A program made the position numbers and the translations under genes. A model generated the notes under the pieces. The model was not told the DNA's origin. It saw only the letters and a list, made by a program, of their open reading frames with translations, and did no database searches. A stretch of 64,000 nucleotides of DNA from Setophaga petechia (taxonomy: Eukaryota; Chordata; Aves; Passeriformes; Parulidae): NCBI GenBank assembly GCA_024362935.1, contig JANCRA010000003.1, forward strand, positions 51,993,844-52,057,843. Reading direction: 5' to 3'. Shown here piece by piece: positions 34,853 through 46,467 of the stretch. The number at the start of each line of letters is the position of its first letter. Within the stretch, counting starts at the first letter, position 1.

Positions 34853-37800
34853 CACAAAATGTTAGTTGATCTGCAAGTACCAATCTTAAATACTTAATTA
34901 TTGAAGTTTTAGCTCTATATTTTTTCACGTCAGGATTTAACGTACCTCTGGAGCCAAGTGATGGAGCTGAGCCCTAAATGTCACAGCAAGTAAAGCACAA
35001 TGACCCCAAGACAGAGGAGGAGGTGGCAGAGCACCTTTTGGTCTTGCTTCTTCTTTTCCCAATGTATTCATACATACCATGGTGGATAAAAGCATTGTCT
35101 TAATCCCAATTTTATGTTCTTTACCGTAAAGCACCTCTAAAATAATTTTTTTTTTTTTTAATTCCTCAATAAATTATTTCAAAAAATGACTGACATATAA
35201 ATCTAAAACTCTTTCTTGGCAGTTCATAACCAGCAAATGCTATCTCCTGATGCTGCTTATGCATGCTACATTGAAGTTGAAAATTTGTTTTTGTGTTTAT
35301 TATCACCACTCTCACATCATATTTGATTTTAGAAGTAAACAATATGAATGTATCATTTCACAGATCAAAAATTAAGTCAATAGGCATTTTAATTTGAAAA
35401 TTGCATCAATTAAAACAGTTTACTACAGCTCAACTGAATAATAAAATTAATGGGAAATTACAAAAGAGATTTCTATTTAAGCATAATTTTACATTTTGTA
35501 ATTGAGACCCTCTTATATAAATTTCTTTCTTCTCATCTCTTGAAAAATTAGGATACAGGGTTATTTTAGGAAACTCCAGAATATGTGACTGCTAGGTCTG
35601 CGTGCAGCACCAGTGCTCTTGCAGATCAATATAAATACAGGGTGTGGCATCCTACACAGCCAATAATCTAAAAAACATGTTTTTAAACACCACAAATTGG
35701 AATTTATCTCACAGCTATTTAACAATAACAGATCTGAATTATTTTGCACTGCCACAAAATTTCATTTTTTGAAGGCTCTCATTTCCCCACTGAGAGCTTC
35801 TGATGGGTGTGGTGGCATTTGTAGATCACCACCTGTCACTGTCATGTTGTGATGTGATGCCAATAATAAGAATTATGCCTTCTGCATTCTTTGTTGTATG
35901 ACTTCCTGTTCTGGAACATTAAATGTAGGTTAAAAAGAAAAAAAAAAGAGTTATTAATGATTTAGTTGGAGGATTGTTATTATATTAATTGCAATCTGAT
36001 GTTCCTTCTCCTCAGCAGAGAGATTTAATTCTACTCAGGTGAAATTTAGGCCCTTCACAATAAAAAGAATGGTGGAAATCACTTGTACCAAGTGAGGACA
36101 GAAGTGGAGGAAACAAAATTCTGTCTCTTCTTGCACACTCCTCAACTGTGGTTCAATGTTTCTATGCAGCAATTTAAATATGAACTATTACTGTGCCAAG
36201 CCACACAGAGCTGTAAAAGACAATCTCCCTGAGCAAACAGAAGTATCTAGAGCAGTTGAGTAAAATACAGAATTGATCACAAGTACAGTAAACATAACAA
36301 TCCAATATGTTTAAGAATCTATCCTTGCTTTAAAAAAAAAAAAGCAATAAACAAAAAAACCCCAAATTTTGTATGCAAAATATTCAGCATTAAATTGAAG
36401 TTAAAAGATGTCCAAAAGATGAAATACCATAAGATGTCAACCCTTTTCTGTTGTCAATTCACAAGCTGATAAAAATGAAATTCTACTCTTTAAATGGTTG
36501 AAATAATCTAAATCACACTTCCAACAGGTTGTAGTTCCTTTTTACTAATAAGTCTATTAAAAATAAAATGAATACAGACCTTAAAATGCTGCATTTAAGA
36601 GGAATTATATGTCTTAACTTTCTAAATTACTTTTTTAACAGTTTAAAGATCATTCTTTCTTTTCTGGTAATTTTGAATGCAATAAGAAACTTTCACTTTT
36701 TCTTTAGCAGATGACTTTCATTCACTTAAAACTTAACTGAAGTCTCCTCTGAGAATTCTCCATCAGTTCCCACCCTTAATGTGGTGTTAAGAGCATCCAG
36801 AAGCTCCTCTGGCTTAGACCTGCCTGAGGTTTTCAGCCTCAGCTTTACTCTGTGATGGCTTTAGAAGGGAGAGATCCAAATTCAATATAGCTCAGAGGTC
36901 TGAATCTAAAAATCAACATGCATAGCAAGGCACACAGCACAGCCCCAAAAGCAGAATACCAGCTTTGGTTAGAATGAAACCCCAGAGAAGTAATTTGAAA
37001 TCCCTGGAGGAGTAATTTTGCAGGAAGAGTTCCAGGGATGCCGAGAGGTTCAGAGCTAAACTACAGAGAGAAAAAAGCAGCAGGGACTAACTCAGATGTG
37101 GCAATTTCTAAGACAAGACCATAATTCCTTGTCTGTCTTAACCAATAAAATATCTCACAGCAATTTGTGCAGTGAAGGAGTTTTCCACTGCCACACCCAA
37201 CCCACTCGGCTGAACTGCACATCTCTGTGAAACCTCCAGGCTCTTGAGGAAAACTGATAAATTGGAAAAAAATATTACTTCCTTTCATTTGGGGAAAATT
37301 TAAATACTATATCCATTCAAAAATCTGTGCTTCACTTTTGAGCCAGCCCAAGGAACCTTTTTCAATCCAATTTAGAGCTCTGCAATTTTGATACCTGTAG
37401 TGAACAAATAGATTGGAAAGGAGAGTTAACCAGGATATGGCAGTCCCAAACACAAAATAACTATTATGATATGGAAAGAAATCATCAGTATGATGGAAAA
37501 GAGTGGAAATCTTGTTTCTAGACTCAGTGACAAGCACATAACTGTTCCAGGTAGCTGAATCATGGGATTCAACCATAAATCTAAAAGAAAATGCTTAACC
37601 TGTTGCTACAGAAGTTCTGAAAAGTCCTGCAAGGAGCACAGAGGAAAAAATTTGGGAAGATCCTAAATGGATCTTATTTCATGCCCAGAGGCAAGCATTC
37701 AAAGGTCTCCATAAAAGAGATTCCTAAAATCAAAAAAGACAGAAGTCTGGAACCCTTCTTTTACAGCAGAGCATCCTTTGGGAAATGCAAGACATCCCTA

Positions 37801-38030
37801 AAACTGCTTTCTTAAATATCTAAAGATATCTTAAATTTTATATTTATACAGATATTTCTGTATCAGTAAGAGTCTTCAGAACACTTTATGCACCAATAAA
37901 TCTTTCATTCACAAGGATAATTAAGAATTAGTAGACCTAAGTCCTAATGATACCTGCCATTCCGAGCAAGTGCTTTGAAAATGTCAAATGACAGACATGC
38001 TAAATTATAACTGTGGGAAATGATTTTTTT
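34853..38030. other. Gene-free AT-rich stretch
   Basis: No element recognised. There are T and A runs near 35146-35160, 35937-35948 and 36331-36342. Frames are short (at most about 90 codons). The AT content is among the highest in the window at 35.1-36.6 kb. Confidence 0.65.
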
Positions 38031-38115
38031 AAAAAGAAGAAAAGAAGAGGAAAGGGAGGGAAAGAAAAAGAGAGAGAAGAGAGAGAGAGAAAAGAGAGGG
38101 AGAAAAGAGAGAAAG
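38031..38115. repeat. 85-nt uninterrupted polypurine tract
   Basis: From 38031 to 38115 every base is A or G: first AAAG/AAGG words, then GAGAGA runs. On the plus strand it translates as a charge-rich run of K, R and E inside a spurious 112-codon frame. Tracts of this length can adopt triplex (H-DNA) structures, but no mirror symmetry is obvious beyond the GA-repeat core. Confidence 0.95.
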
Positions 38116-39927
38116 TTAACTTCCATGTATTTGCTCAGAAGAAATCTTACATCTTTAACACACATTGCTGAGGAAATGCTCTGGGTTTGGTACCACTCTC
38201 CACATCTGCACTCCACTGTCATCCTTTGTGCTCCAGCATTTTACAGACTGCACCTGAAGCTAACTGTATGGCTCACACATCATGGAAAATCTTTGCATTT
38301 ACATTTTCTTCTTGCTATTTTGATGGTTACTATTAAGTTGTTCAAGGCCCTGCTCTGAGTGACTTGCTCCTTGCTCCCTAGAAAAAAATATAATTAATTA
38401 CATTCTCCTACTGCATTTCAAGTTATGCTTGTATTTTGCAAAACATAAATCCAAGTCACATCAGGTTTGGATTGCAATCCATATAAACAGAGCAGCCCTT
38501 CTACAATGCCAGCACTTTCACACACACAAGAAATGTCCAGTTTTAATTTTTGGGTCAGCAGATGCCCTTTCTCACACAACCTTTTGGTCACAGATCCTTA
38601 TCAAACTGTGTGGGCCAAAGCTGTGCATTGGCCAGATCAGACAGGTGCTGCGTATCAAGAAGTTGATTTTCTGTGTCAGAACCAGCTTTATTTATATCAC
38701 TTGGCATGCTATTGGGCATAAATATTTACAGAGCAATGCTTAAATTTCAAAACTGTGGGAATATCATGGTTTAGGACCTACTAAATTAGAGAGTTTCATA
38801 TTGTTTGTCTGTTTATTTAACATGAGTTGTAAACAAGACATTTCTAGTGCATAAGTTAATGTATAACTTACAGCAAAATATTACCAGAGGTACTACCAGC
38901 ACTGCACGGTCTATTACTTTTGAGTAATTTGTGCAAAAAAAGTTGCAATGATGGAATATCAACAAGAAATGCTCCAATAGCTTATTCAGTGGTGATGGAA
39001 TTCTCTGAAAGAATTTATCCACTGAAGTAATAACTCATCAGATATGAAGAATACCAAACAGCTGGGTTAATGTGTGTTATCATTACTGCAGGCCAAAACT
39101 TCCAGTTCAAAAATTAAAAAAGGAAAGAAAGAATTGCTATTGCTGGTGGCTTGCACTATGAAATTCATCTGGCCAAATGTGGATATCTAAAATGTAAAAA
39201 AAAAAAGTTCTAGTTTTTCTTTTTTTTCAAGTCTCCTTCTCAGTTCTTCCTTTTAAGTTCCATTAAGAGACAGCAGGGCAAAAAAAGGAACACTTAAATT
39301 AACCATATCTTAAGAATGTGGGTTTTTTTATTTTTCTTATCTTTGAAGGCAGCTCAAGGCAACAGGCTCAGACACAGATATCAGACACAGACTTCAAAAG
39401 GGAGGTGAGAGAAAGCACATTTGGAGACCCTGATCCAGAATTTATCTTGGCAAGGTGAACAGGATTCTTACATTGCACAAGTCTTCAAAAAGAACAGTTA
39501 GGTACCCACATGATGTTCCAGAATATTTTATGGATAGGCCTGGCAACAGATGCCTTGCCACAGGCTCCCACCACTGTGAGATAAATGAACCTCCAACGTG
39601 GGCAGAACAGGCGAGATATGTCTGACTTTATGGATTTTCCCCACTAAAATGCTGAAAAAGGAGATGTCACCACCTGAATCTGAAATGCTCATGTGCAACC
39701 AGCACCGGTGAGCAGCATCCACCTGCAGATGGATCCCTTCTTTCAGGGCTCCTGCAAAGGAAGCTGCTCCACATGGGGGGCCCCAGGGAAGTTCTGGGGC
39801 TGTTTTATAACTGGGGCACACATAAAACATAAACCCAGCAGCCACTGGGGCTGCCAGACAGAGCAGCAGCCTGGCTGGAGCTCTTTGTCCCATCCATTTC
39901 ATCAGCAGGTCTGGCCATTTATAGCGC
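38116..39927. other. Gene-free stretch
   Basis: No mobile element or exon recognised. A and T runs occur near 39198-39210 and 39221-39229. The last 400 bp become GC-richer towards the composite minisatellite, and the 155-codon minus frame at 39528-39995 is partly in the repeat. Confidence 0.6.
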
Positions 39928-40854
39928 CATGCTCTGCACCTCATTCCCTGGGGAAATGTCCCTGATCTCTGCACACCATCAGCCATCCCTTCCAAGGCTC
40001 AATCTGAGCCTCACCCATGGCATTTCCTGGGGAAAGTCCATGACATTACCTGGGAAAATGTCCTGATTTCTGCACACAGAAGTCAAGTACTATCAGCCAT
40101 CCCTTCCAAGGCTCAATCTGAGCCTCACCCATGGCATTCTCTGGAAAAAAACCATAGCATTGGGAAAACGTCCACGATCTCTGCACTCACAAGCACTATC
40201 AGCCATTGCTTCCAAGGCTCAATCTGAGCCTCACCTATAGCATTCCTTGGGAGAAATCCATGGCATTCCCTGGGGAAATGTCCCTGATCTCTGCACACCA
40301 TCACCCATGGCTCAGTCTGAGCCTCATCCATGGCATTCCCTGGGAAAATGTCCCTGATCTCTGCACACAGGAGCACTATCAGCCATCCTTTCCAAGGCTC
40401 AGTCTGAGCCTCACCCATGGCATTCCCTGGAGAAATGTCCCTGATCTCTGCACACAGAGGCCAAGCACTATCAGCCATTGCTTCCAAGGCTCAGTCTGAG
40501 TCTCACCCATGGCATTCCCTGAGAAAATGTCCCTGATCTCTCCAAACCATCAGCCATCCCTTCCAAGCCTCATCAATTGCATTGAGCCTCATCCATGGCA
40601 TTCCCTGGGAAAAATCCATGGCATTCCTTTGGAAAACGTCCCTGATCTCTGCACACCATCCCTGCCAAGGCTCAATCTGAGCTTCATCCATGGCATTCCC
40701 TGGAGAAACACCCCTGGATCTCTGCACACAGAGGCCAAGCACTATCAGCCATCGCTTCCAAGGCTCAGTCTGAGCCTCATCCATGGCATTTTCTGGGGAA
40801 ATGTCCCTGATCTCTGCACACCACCTTCTTTCCCTTCCAAGGCTCAGTCTGAGC
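39928..40854. repeat. Composite minisatellite, about ten units of 78-115 bp
   Basis: Copies of CCAAGGCTCAGTCTGAGCCT, or a variant, start near 39992, 40107, 40212, 40308, 40392, 40484, 40563, 40665, 40758 and 40836, with a partial unit before the first. Each unit continues with a CATGGCATTCCCTGG module, then ATGTCCCTGATCTCTGCACA. Unit lengths differ for two visible reasons. Some carry an extra AGGCCAAGCACTATCAGCC block before the next unit. Others have the CATGGCATTCC module duplicated with an AAATCC link. Open frames of 120 codons (minus) and 206 codons (plus) run through or out of the array and are repeat artefacts. It is not CRISPR: units are long, diverged and lack constant spacers. Confidence 0.92.
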
Positions 40855-43679
40855 TGCCCTCTATCTTTTTAGCTGGTCTTGTCCAACAGCACATCACACA
40901 TCCCAAATTTTTAGTTTCTCCTAAAGAGGTAATTGCTGTTTGGTCCCGTTTTCATTTGCTCTCTGTGCTTACTCCAGTGTTTCTCAGAGGAACAGAAGAG
41001 CCAGGTGAGAAAAGCAGAGTGAGAAGATGCATTTCCTTGAAGGGTAATGAGAAAGGGCACCATGCTAGCTTACTTCCAGACATCCTGAAACCACCGTGGA
41101 AGGTAACACATATCATTATTATCTTTTAAATCTGCTTTTTTCCCCTTTCACTCTGTTAATTAATTTCCATTCCTCTGTAAGCAATAATGTAACAGTGCTT
41201 TACCTGGGCTTTATCACAAAGCTCAGCTGAACACATTCTTGGCACTGCAGTGAAAAGGGGCAGTGCCCTTTCCATGAGTGTGTGCCTGCCTGAACATCAT
41301 ATTTCACATTTTCACTCTGCCTGGAAGCTGTCAGATATATTATGCCATGTCCAGTAAGTACTTTGTAAACATCATCATATTTTAGAAAGAGCAATATCTT
41401 CCTGTCTGCCTGCATAAGGTGATACATCTCAGCCAAGAAAATTCCTGATTGAAAGATTACTTTCATATCTGCTTTGTTTTCCTTATGCTATTAGTTCTTG
41501 AAATATTGAATTTTTTACTTCATGTCTCTGCACTACTTCATCCCTACTGATAGCACAGAGCAAATTTGACTCAAACATTTTACTCCTATCTCGAAATTAA
41601 CTTCCTTGAGGCAATTTCAGCCTTTTTTTTTTTAAATACATCTAGACGATTTTGTTCTTTGGGTAAGTTGAAATGAGGAAATTTGTGTCGTTGCTGATCT
41701 GAAGCCTTTGACACCAATTGCTATGAATTCATGTCATAAAGACAGCAGAAGTGTAGCTTCTGTTTCAAGAGGTCGGGCAGAACATTTTCCCCCATCTCTG
41801 ATTTATACAGGTAGCATTAAAACACAGCATGTTTTCCCCAAACAAGATTTAAGGCTCTGAATTTCCTCTAAGATAACTCCATACCCACTCCCTTGTATAA
41901 ATTCACTTTAATGTTGAACCATATTTGTGACATGCACATTTTTATGTTGCTGTTTGTTTTTTTTTAAGGAACTTGGCTTAAGCTCAGGGTTAACAGAAGG
42001 TTTGAAAAATTGTCACCTTTATTTTATTTTTTTTTTTTTTACTGGTATATCAGAAGTCTTCAGCTTTTTATTTCTTACATAGAAATTACTGAGTGGTATT
42101 TCCTATTTTATTTCATTTGGATCAGAGACATCCAATTTAATACAAGGCACTACTGGAGAAGCAGTTATGTTCAACAATACCTAGAAATGAAGCTGGCAAA
42201 CAGGCTGTCCCTTGAGGTTCCTTCTTGTGGCTTTGCAAGTGACACTTGAGGCTTACTCTGAATCCTCCTTTGCTTGGAGAATTTCTTTAAAGAATTTTCA
42301 AAGTGCCCAACTTTCTGCACAGATCACAAAATGAAACCTCAAGGTTTTTTCAGCATCTGCAGAGGATGAATATTGCATTTAACTTGCTTACAGAGCAACG
42401 ACTCAATTTATTTTTTAAAGAAAAATCTGAGGTTCTGTACCCTTTTTTCCCCCCTCGACCTTTAAATTTAAGAAAATCATGATCATAAAATTTAAAATAA
42501 AATTTGTCAAACACAGATCTGAAATCTTGGTTTCTAATTTTTAAAAGAATATGGCTTGTAAGAAATCCATCTCTAGCACCCAGCTAATTAAGGCCTTGCA
42601 TTTCTATTCATCGGGAACCATCTGAAACAGTGACAGTTTTAGACTGAACATGAAAATTTCCAGCTATTTTGTCATGTGTTGATTTTTAAAATATTCACTG
42701 GCTTTTTATTTCTGTAAAATCTATTGGTCAAGACAACATAATTTCATGTCAGTTGTCAAAAATTCTTTCATCCAGGAAGTAAAGTAGTAGGACTACTAAT
42801 GGTCCAAACTAAAATAACACATAATGCCCATGTTTTATGCTGATTTAATGCCAGAAGTTGTAGTTAAAATTGATCCATAGCCTGACAACAGTTCTAAATT
42901 TACAGCTCAAGCTGGGATTTTAAAAGCTACTCTGAGACCCTAATTTTGTGGGTAGGAGGTACAAACCAGGCAACTTTCCCAATGTCAGATATGATGATAT
43001 AATATCCCTGTCCTCTTTTTTATTAGTACCTAATTACCTCATGATACGTCCTGGTAATTAGGGAAAAAATAGATTAAAAAGAGCAGTTTCAGTTTTATCT
43101 TTCCCTGCTTTTGTGGAAGACATAGCCAGTTTCAAAGGAATAAGTTTCAGTTGCCTCAAAACTTCACTTCTCAGGACCCAATAATTTCTCAGAATTTTTT
43201 CTCTATTTTGTTGTCAATGTTTCCTTGTGCACTGATTCCATGCTGCTAAAAATTAGCAGTCTGCAGCATGTCAGAACGCGTGCATTGAACTGTCAGTTTC
43301 AATCATTAACTGATAATTAAACTAATTTCACAGGGGCAGGAGAGGTACCAGAACTGCACTGGGAGCTGGCAGGGAGCAGAAGGAAAGGAAGGGAAGATGA
43401 CAGAATTAATGTCTGTTTGTACAGATCTTTCTCTAAAGACAACAAGGCTTTTTTCTTTCCTTACAGTACACATAGACTCAAGCGAATCACTCAAATACAT
43501 GAATTTGTTGATTCCTTGGTATTTTAACTCATTTATGCACAAACTGCACAACTGGTTTAACTCATTTGTGCACTCACCAGAAAAAAAAAAAGCCAGGGGA
43601 AATAAATAAAATACTTAAAATAAGATACTTAAAACCAGACATGCTCAAGTGCTTGAGATACCAGCTGCAGACACTGTGA
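40855..43679. other. Gene-free AT-rich stretch
   Basis: No gene. Visible items are a T run near 42027-42040, CCTTTTTTCCCCCCTCG near 42440-42456 and an inverted repeat of CCTAATTACC at 43029-43062. The part at 42.4-43.1 kb is rich in TAAT, ATTA and TTTAAA words and is a candidate for conserved non-coding sequence; I have no comparative evidence. Confidence 0.6.
43029..43062. other. Dyad of two homeodomain-type cores
   Basis: CCTAATTACC at 43029-43038 and its exact reverse complement GGTAATTAGG at 43053-43062 are separated by 14 nt. Both arms contain TAATTA-type cores, which many homeodomain proteins bind. The arrangement is seen directly; a regulatory role is only inferred and chance is possible. 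Confidence 0.45.
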
Positions 43680-43775
43680 GTATTGAAGGGGGCTCCAAAA
43701 GGGATTAGATAAGTTTATGGAGAAGAGATCTCATCCCTCCATGGCTATTAAGCATGATGATTCAGATGAGCCACT
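43680..43775 (+). mobile_element. Ancient CR1/L3-type LINE 3' fragment
   Basis: AAAAGGGATTAGATAAGTTT followed by ATGGAGAAGAG, ATGGCTATTAAGC and GATGATTCAGATG resembles the 3' region of old CR1/L3-like LINEs shared by reptiles, birds and mammals, whose consensus has a matching block about an A-to-G-rich GATTAGA-AAATTCATGGAG word. Only about 90 bp are recognisable and the copy is strongly diverged, so it is older than the LTRs nearby. The match is from memory. Confidence 0.5.
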
Positions 43776-44213
43776 AAACTGATGTATTCTTCAGAGGGAA
43801 GCACAGCACTTGACATTTTCTGTCTTTCTCACACTCCTCATCTCCTTTTTTTGGTAACAGCACCACACAGGACACACCAAGTGCCCTTTGGGTCAATCTC
43901 TCCCAGATTTAGACCTGTTCCAAAGGACCTGCTCCATCTAGAGCTGCCAGCCTAAAAGTGCATCTTCACAATGGAACACACTGCATTGGGCTTTATCTTC
44001 ATTTTCCATATCAGCTCTGTGAGTAAACAATAATTACTTTACACCATCAGGATAACTTCTCAAAAACATTTAGGAGCTGATTTGCATAGATATTTTGGAT
44101 TTATTTTTTTTTTAAGGAAAAACTCATCAAAATCTGCAATATCTATGGAATTTTAGTTGATGGTTCCATTTTCTATTTTTTCAGGGGCTGATTGAGTGGC
44201 TCTGGTGGGTTAG
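43776..44213. other. Unremarkable spacer
   Basis: Nothing is recognised between the CR1/L3 fragment and LTR copy D. A T-rich patch lies near 44101-44115. Confidence 0.65.
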
Positions 44214-44218
44214 CCTGG

Positions 44219-44578
44219 GTGTGATGGTGTTCACAGGGGTCTTAGGATGAGGGAAGAGATGAGGATCTGACTCCATGTTTCAGAAGGCTTGATTTATTAT
44301 TTTATGATATAGATTATATTAAAACTATACTAAAAGAATAGAAGAAAGGATTTCCTCAGAAGGCTGGCTAAGAATAGAAAAAGAATGATAACAAAGGCTT
44401 CTCAGACAGAGAGTCTGAGCCAGCTGACTGTGACTGGCCACATGAACCAATCACAGATGCACCTGTTGCATTCCACAGCAGCAGATAACCATTGCTTACA
44501 TTTTGTTCCTGAGGCCTCTCAGCTTCTCAGGAGGAAAAAACCTAAGGAAAGGATTTTCCATAAAAGATGTCTATGACA
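44219..44578 (-). mobile_element. LTR family 1, copy D (solo LTR with target-site duplication)
   Basis: A minus-strand solo LTR of about 360 bp with a perfect 5-bp target-site duplication, CCTGG at 44214-44218 and 44579-44583. On its own strand it starts TGTCATAGACATC, has TTCTCCTGAGAAGCTGAGAGG with a small change, a CCAGTCACAG/CCAAT-type region, CTTTTAGTATAG and AATAATAAATCAAGCC (AATAAA signal). It ends CCTAAGACCCCTGTGAAC. In the central region it differs from copies A and F in the same places as copy C, which supports an older subfamily. No internal retroviral genes flank it. Confidence 0.88.
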
Positions 44579-44583
44579 CCTGG

Positions 44584-46199
44584 CTAAAACCACCCCACAT
44601 ACCCAGCCTCCTGCACAAACCATGCACTGCAGATTATTAATTGTTATTTGTGCACCAGATTTAGTTCAAAAATGCCACACTTCTCATTCCCAAACTCCTC
44701 CTGAGGTGAGCAAGAAAATTGAATTCCTGTTTCTATAATGCAAGTTCCATTACAGCTGAATTCAGTGAATGAGTTGAATCATGTAGCAGTGTGTCCTTAC
44801 TGATGGTTTCTGGACAGTTATTTAGATAACAGATAATACTTAGATAATAGATCATTTCTTAGACAAGACTTAGCAGGACTGTTCACATTTGCACCTGGTC
44901 AGAAACTGCCGTGTCAGTCATCATTTTACAATCTGATTCACAGTGCAGGATTCCTCTGCAGATTCAAAAGCCTTTGTTTAACCAGGATATTTCTTAGCTC
45001 TTGCTACTGTGTGCAAATCAGCATCCATTACACAACCTCTGTGCTAATTGTTATTTGCAGAAGGATTAGCACTCAGTGTCAGCAGTCTCTTAAGTTATTA
45101 TATGAATATTCATTAGGATTTCATACATTTGCAGCTTAATCTCTTTATTTTGTGCTGTTCCTGCTTTGCCCATCTGTGCAAGGAGTTGCCATTGCCACCA
45201 CCACATAACTATCCATGTTTTAATCAGAAGATCTGCTTTGTTTCTACCCCTGGGTGATCTCCTGCAGGTGCCAGCACAAATTACAGCCCCCACAGCTTCT
45301 CACACAAAGGGATTTCTGCTCATCTCAGTAACTGAGGTAACTTTACAATAATGAGAGGTGTTTGCATGGAGTCTTGATGCAATTATCAAAGCCCTAAAAC
45401 AGATTGGCCTGTTTGAAGCATATGTGCCAAAAATGCCCCTGCAGGGATGCACCAGGCAGTGATGTTGGATGTGGACAATCACCTTTTGCAGGGGTGAGCA
45501 GGACCCCAGATCCTGTGGTGATTGTACAAAACACAAAAAACCAGCATAAATCTGGAATATTTCCAACATGGTTTTGTAACAGTAGAAGCTTATTTCCATG
45601 CATGTGTGTTTTACTGTCACCAGTTGTACCTGTGGAGCAGTAGAGACCCAAATCTAGAATTCTTCCTGATGCTGGTGTCCTGTGACACGTGTATTATTAA
45701 CAGAATCCTCAAATTTCAATTTATATCTCAAATCACTATTAATTTTCAAATACTGTTCCATGGAACAAGTTCACCTGTTACTAAATGCTTAATTTCCAAG
45801 ATTCAGGCCTATGTTTTTGGGTCATTTCCTGAGCCATTCCCTTATTTTTTTCCTATTAATAAACTTTGCTATTGGCAATGGTTATTCTTCCACTACCTTT
45901 AGTGGTTTATAATTCCTTAGTGTTCTGGGGCTTTTCTAGAGATATTCTTATAACTTTTTAGTGTTGTCCACCCATCTCTGTTTCAAACACCTCTCTGAAA
46001 GCCTGGGGTTTTTTGATACAAATATTTATGATCATCATTTCATACTGTTACCATTCTATTAGCATATGCTCCACAGAGATGGAGAAGCAAACTCTTCAAG
46101 AGTAAATCTATCCAAATCTATCCAGGTTGAAAACACTTCTCTGACTACTGTAATTCATAGGTGCACAAAGCCTTAATTCTACTCAGCCACCAAATACAA
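44584..46199. other. Gene-free stretch
   Basis: No element recognised. TTAGATAACAGATAATACTT and TTAGATAATAGATC at about 44822-44855 are a short local repeat. Frames of 79-126 codons at 45.3-45.9 kb have no family features. Confidence 0.6.
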
Positions 46200-46467
46200 T
46201 CTCAAGTGATGTGAGAATCCTGAACAGTATTTCAGCAGTGCTGAAGAACAGTAAACTGGCACATGTTAATTTATTCATCCATGTCATAGCTAGACAGCAG
46301 AAAAAACAAAAAGTATGAGATTCAACAAACACTTGTTCATTTAATTGTGTGTATTCCCTGAATTTCCCAATAAGAAAAAAATTCAGAACTGAAATAATAA
46401 AAAAAATATTTGGAAAGCAGTTATTCTGAGAAAAAGAAACCCAAATGGGGACGTAGCAGGGCAACAA
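46200..46467. repeat. Direct repeat X, copy 1 (unclassified, ~270 bp)
   Basis: This segment recurs in the same orientation at 48187-48461. Shared landmarks in order are TGATGTGAGAATCCT, CTGAAGAACAGTAAA, TTTATTCATCC, TAGCTAGACAGCAGAAAAA, CAAAAAGTATGAGA, TTCATTTAATTG, TTTGGAAAGCAGTTATTC and GAAACCCAAATGGGGA. Identity by eye is about 85%, and similarity stops abruptly at GGCAACAAA. Each copy has an open minus frame of about 95-105 codons with related translations, but both keep being open mainly because the DNA is alike. No family is recognised. It could be two insertions of one element or an old local duplication. Confidence 0.85.

Noticed and set aside
39928..40854. Regular repeats considered as a CRISPR array
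   Set aside because: Units are 78-115 bp, diverged and directly adjacent with no unique constant-length spacers, and the genome is clearly animal.
40509..41129. 206-codon plus-strand frame and matching minus frames
   Set aside because: It runs out of the composite minisatellite; related frames appear on both strands, as expected for repeat DNA.
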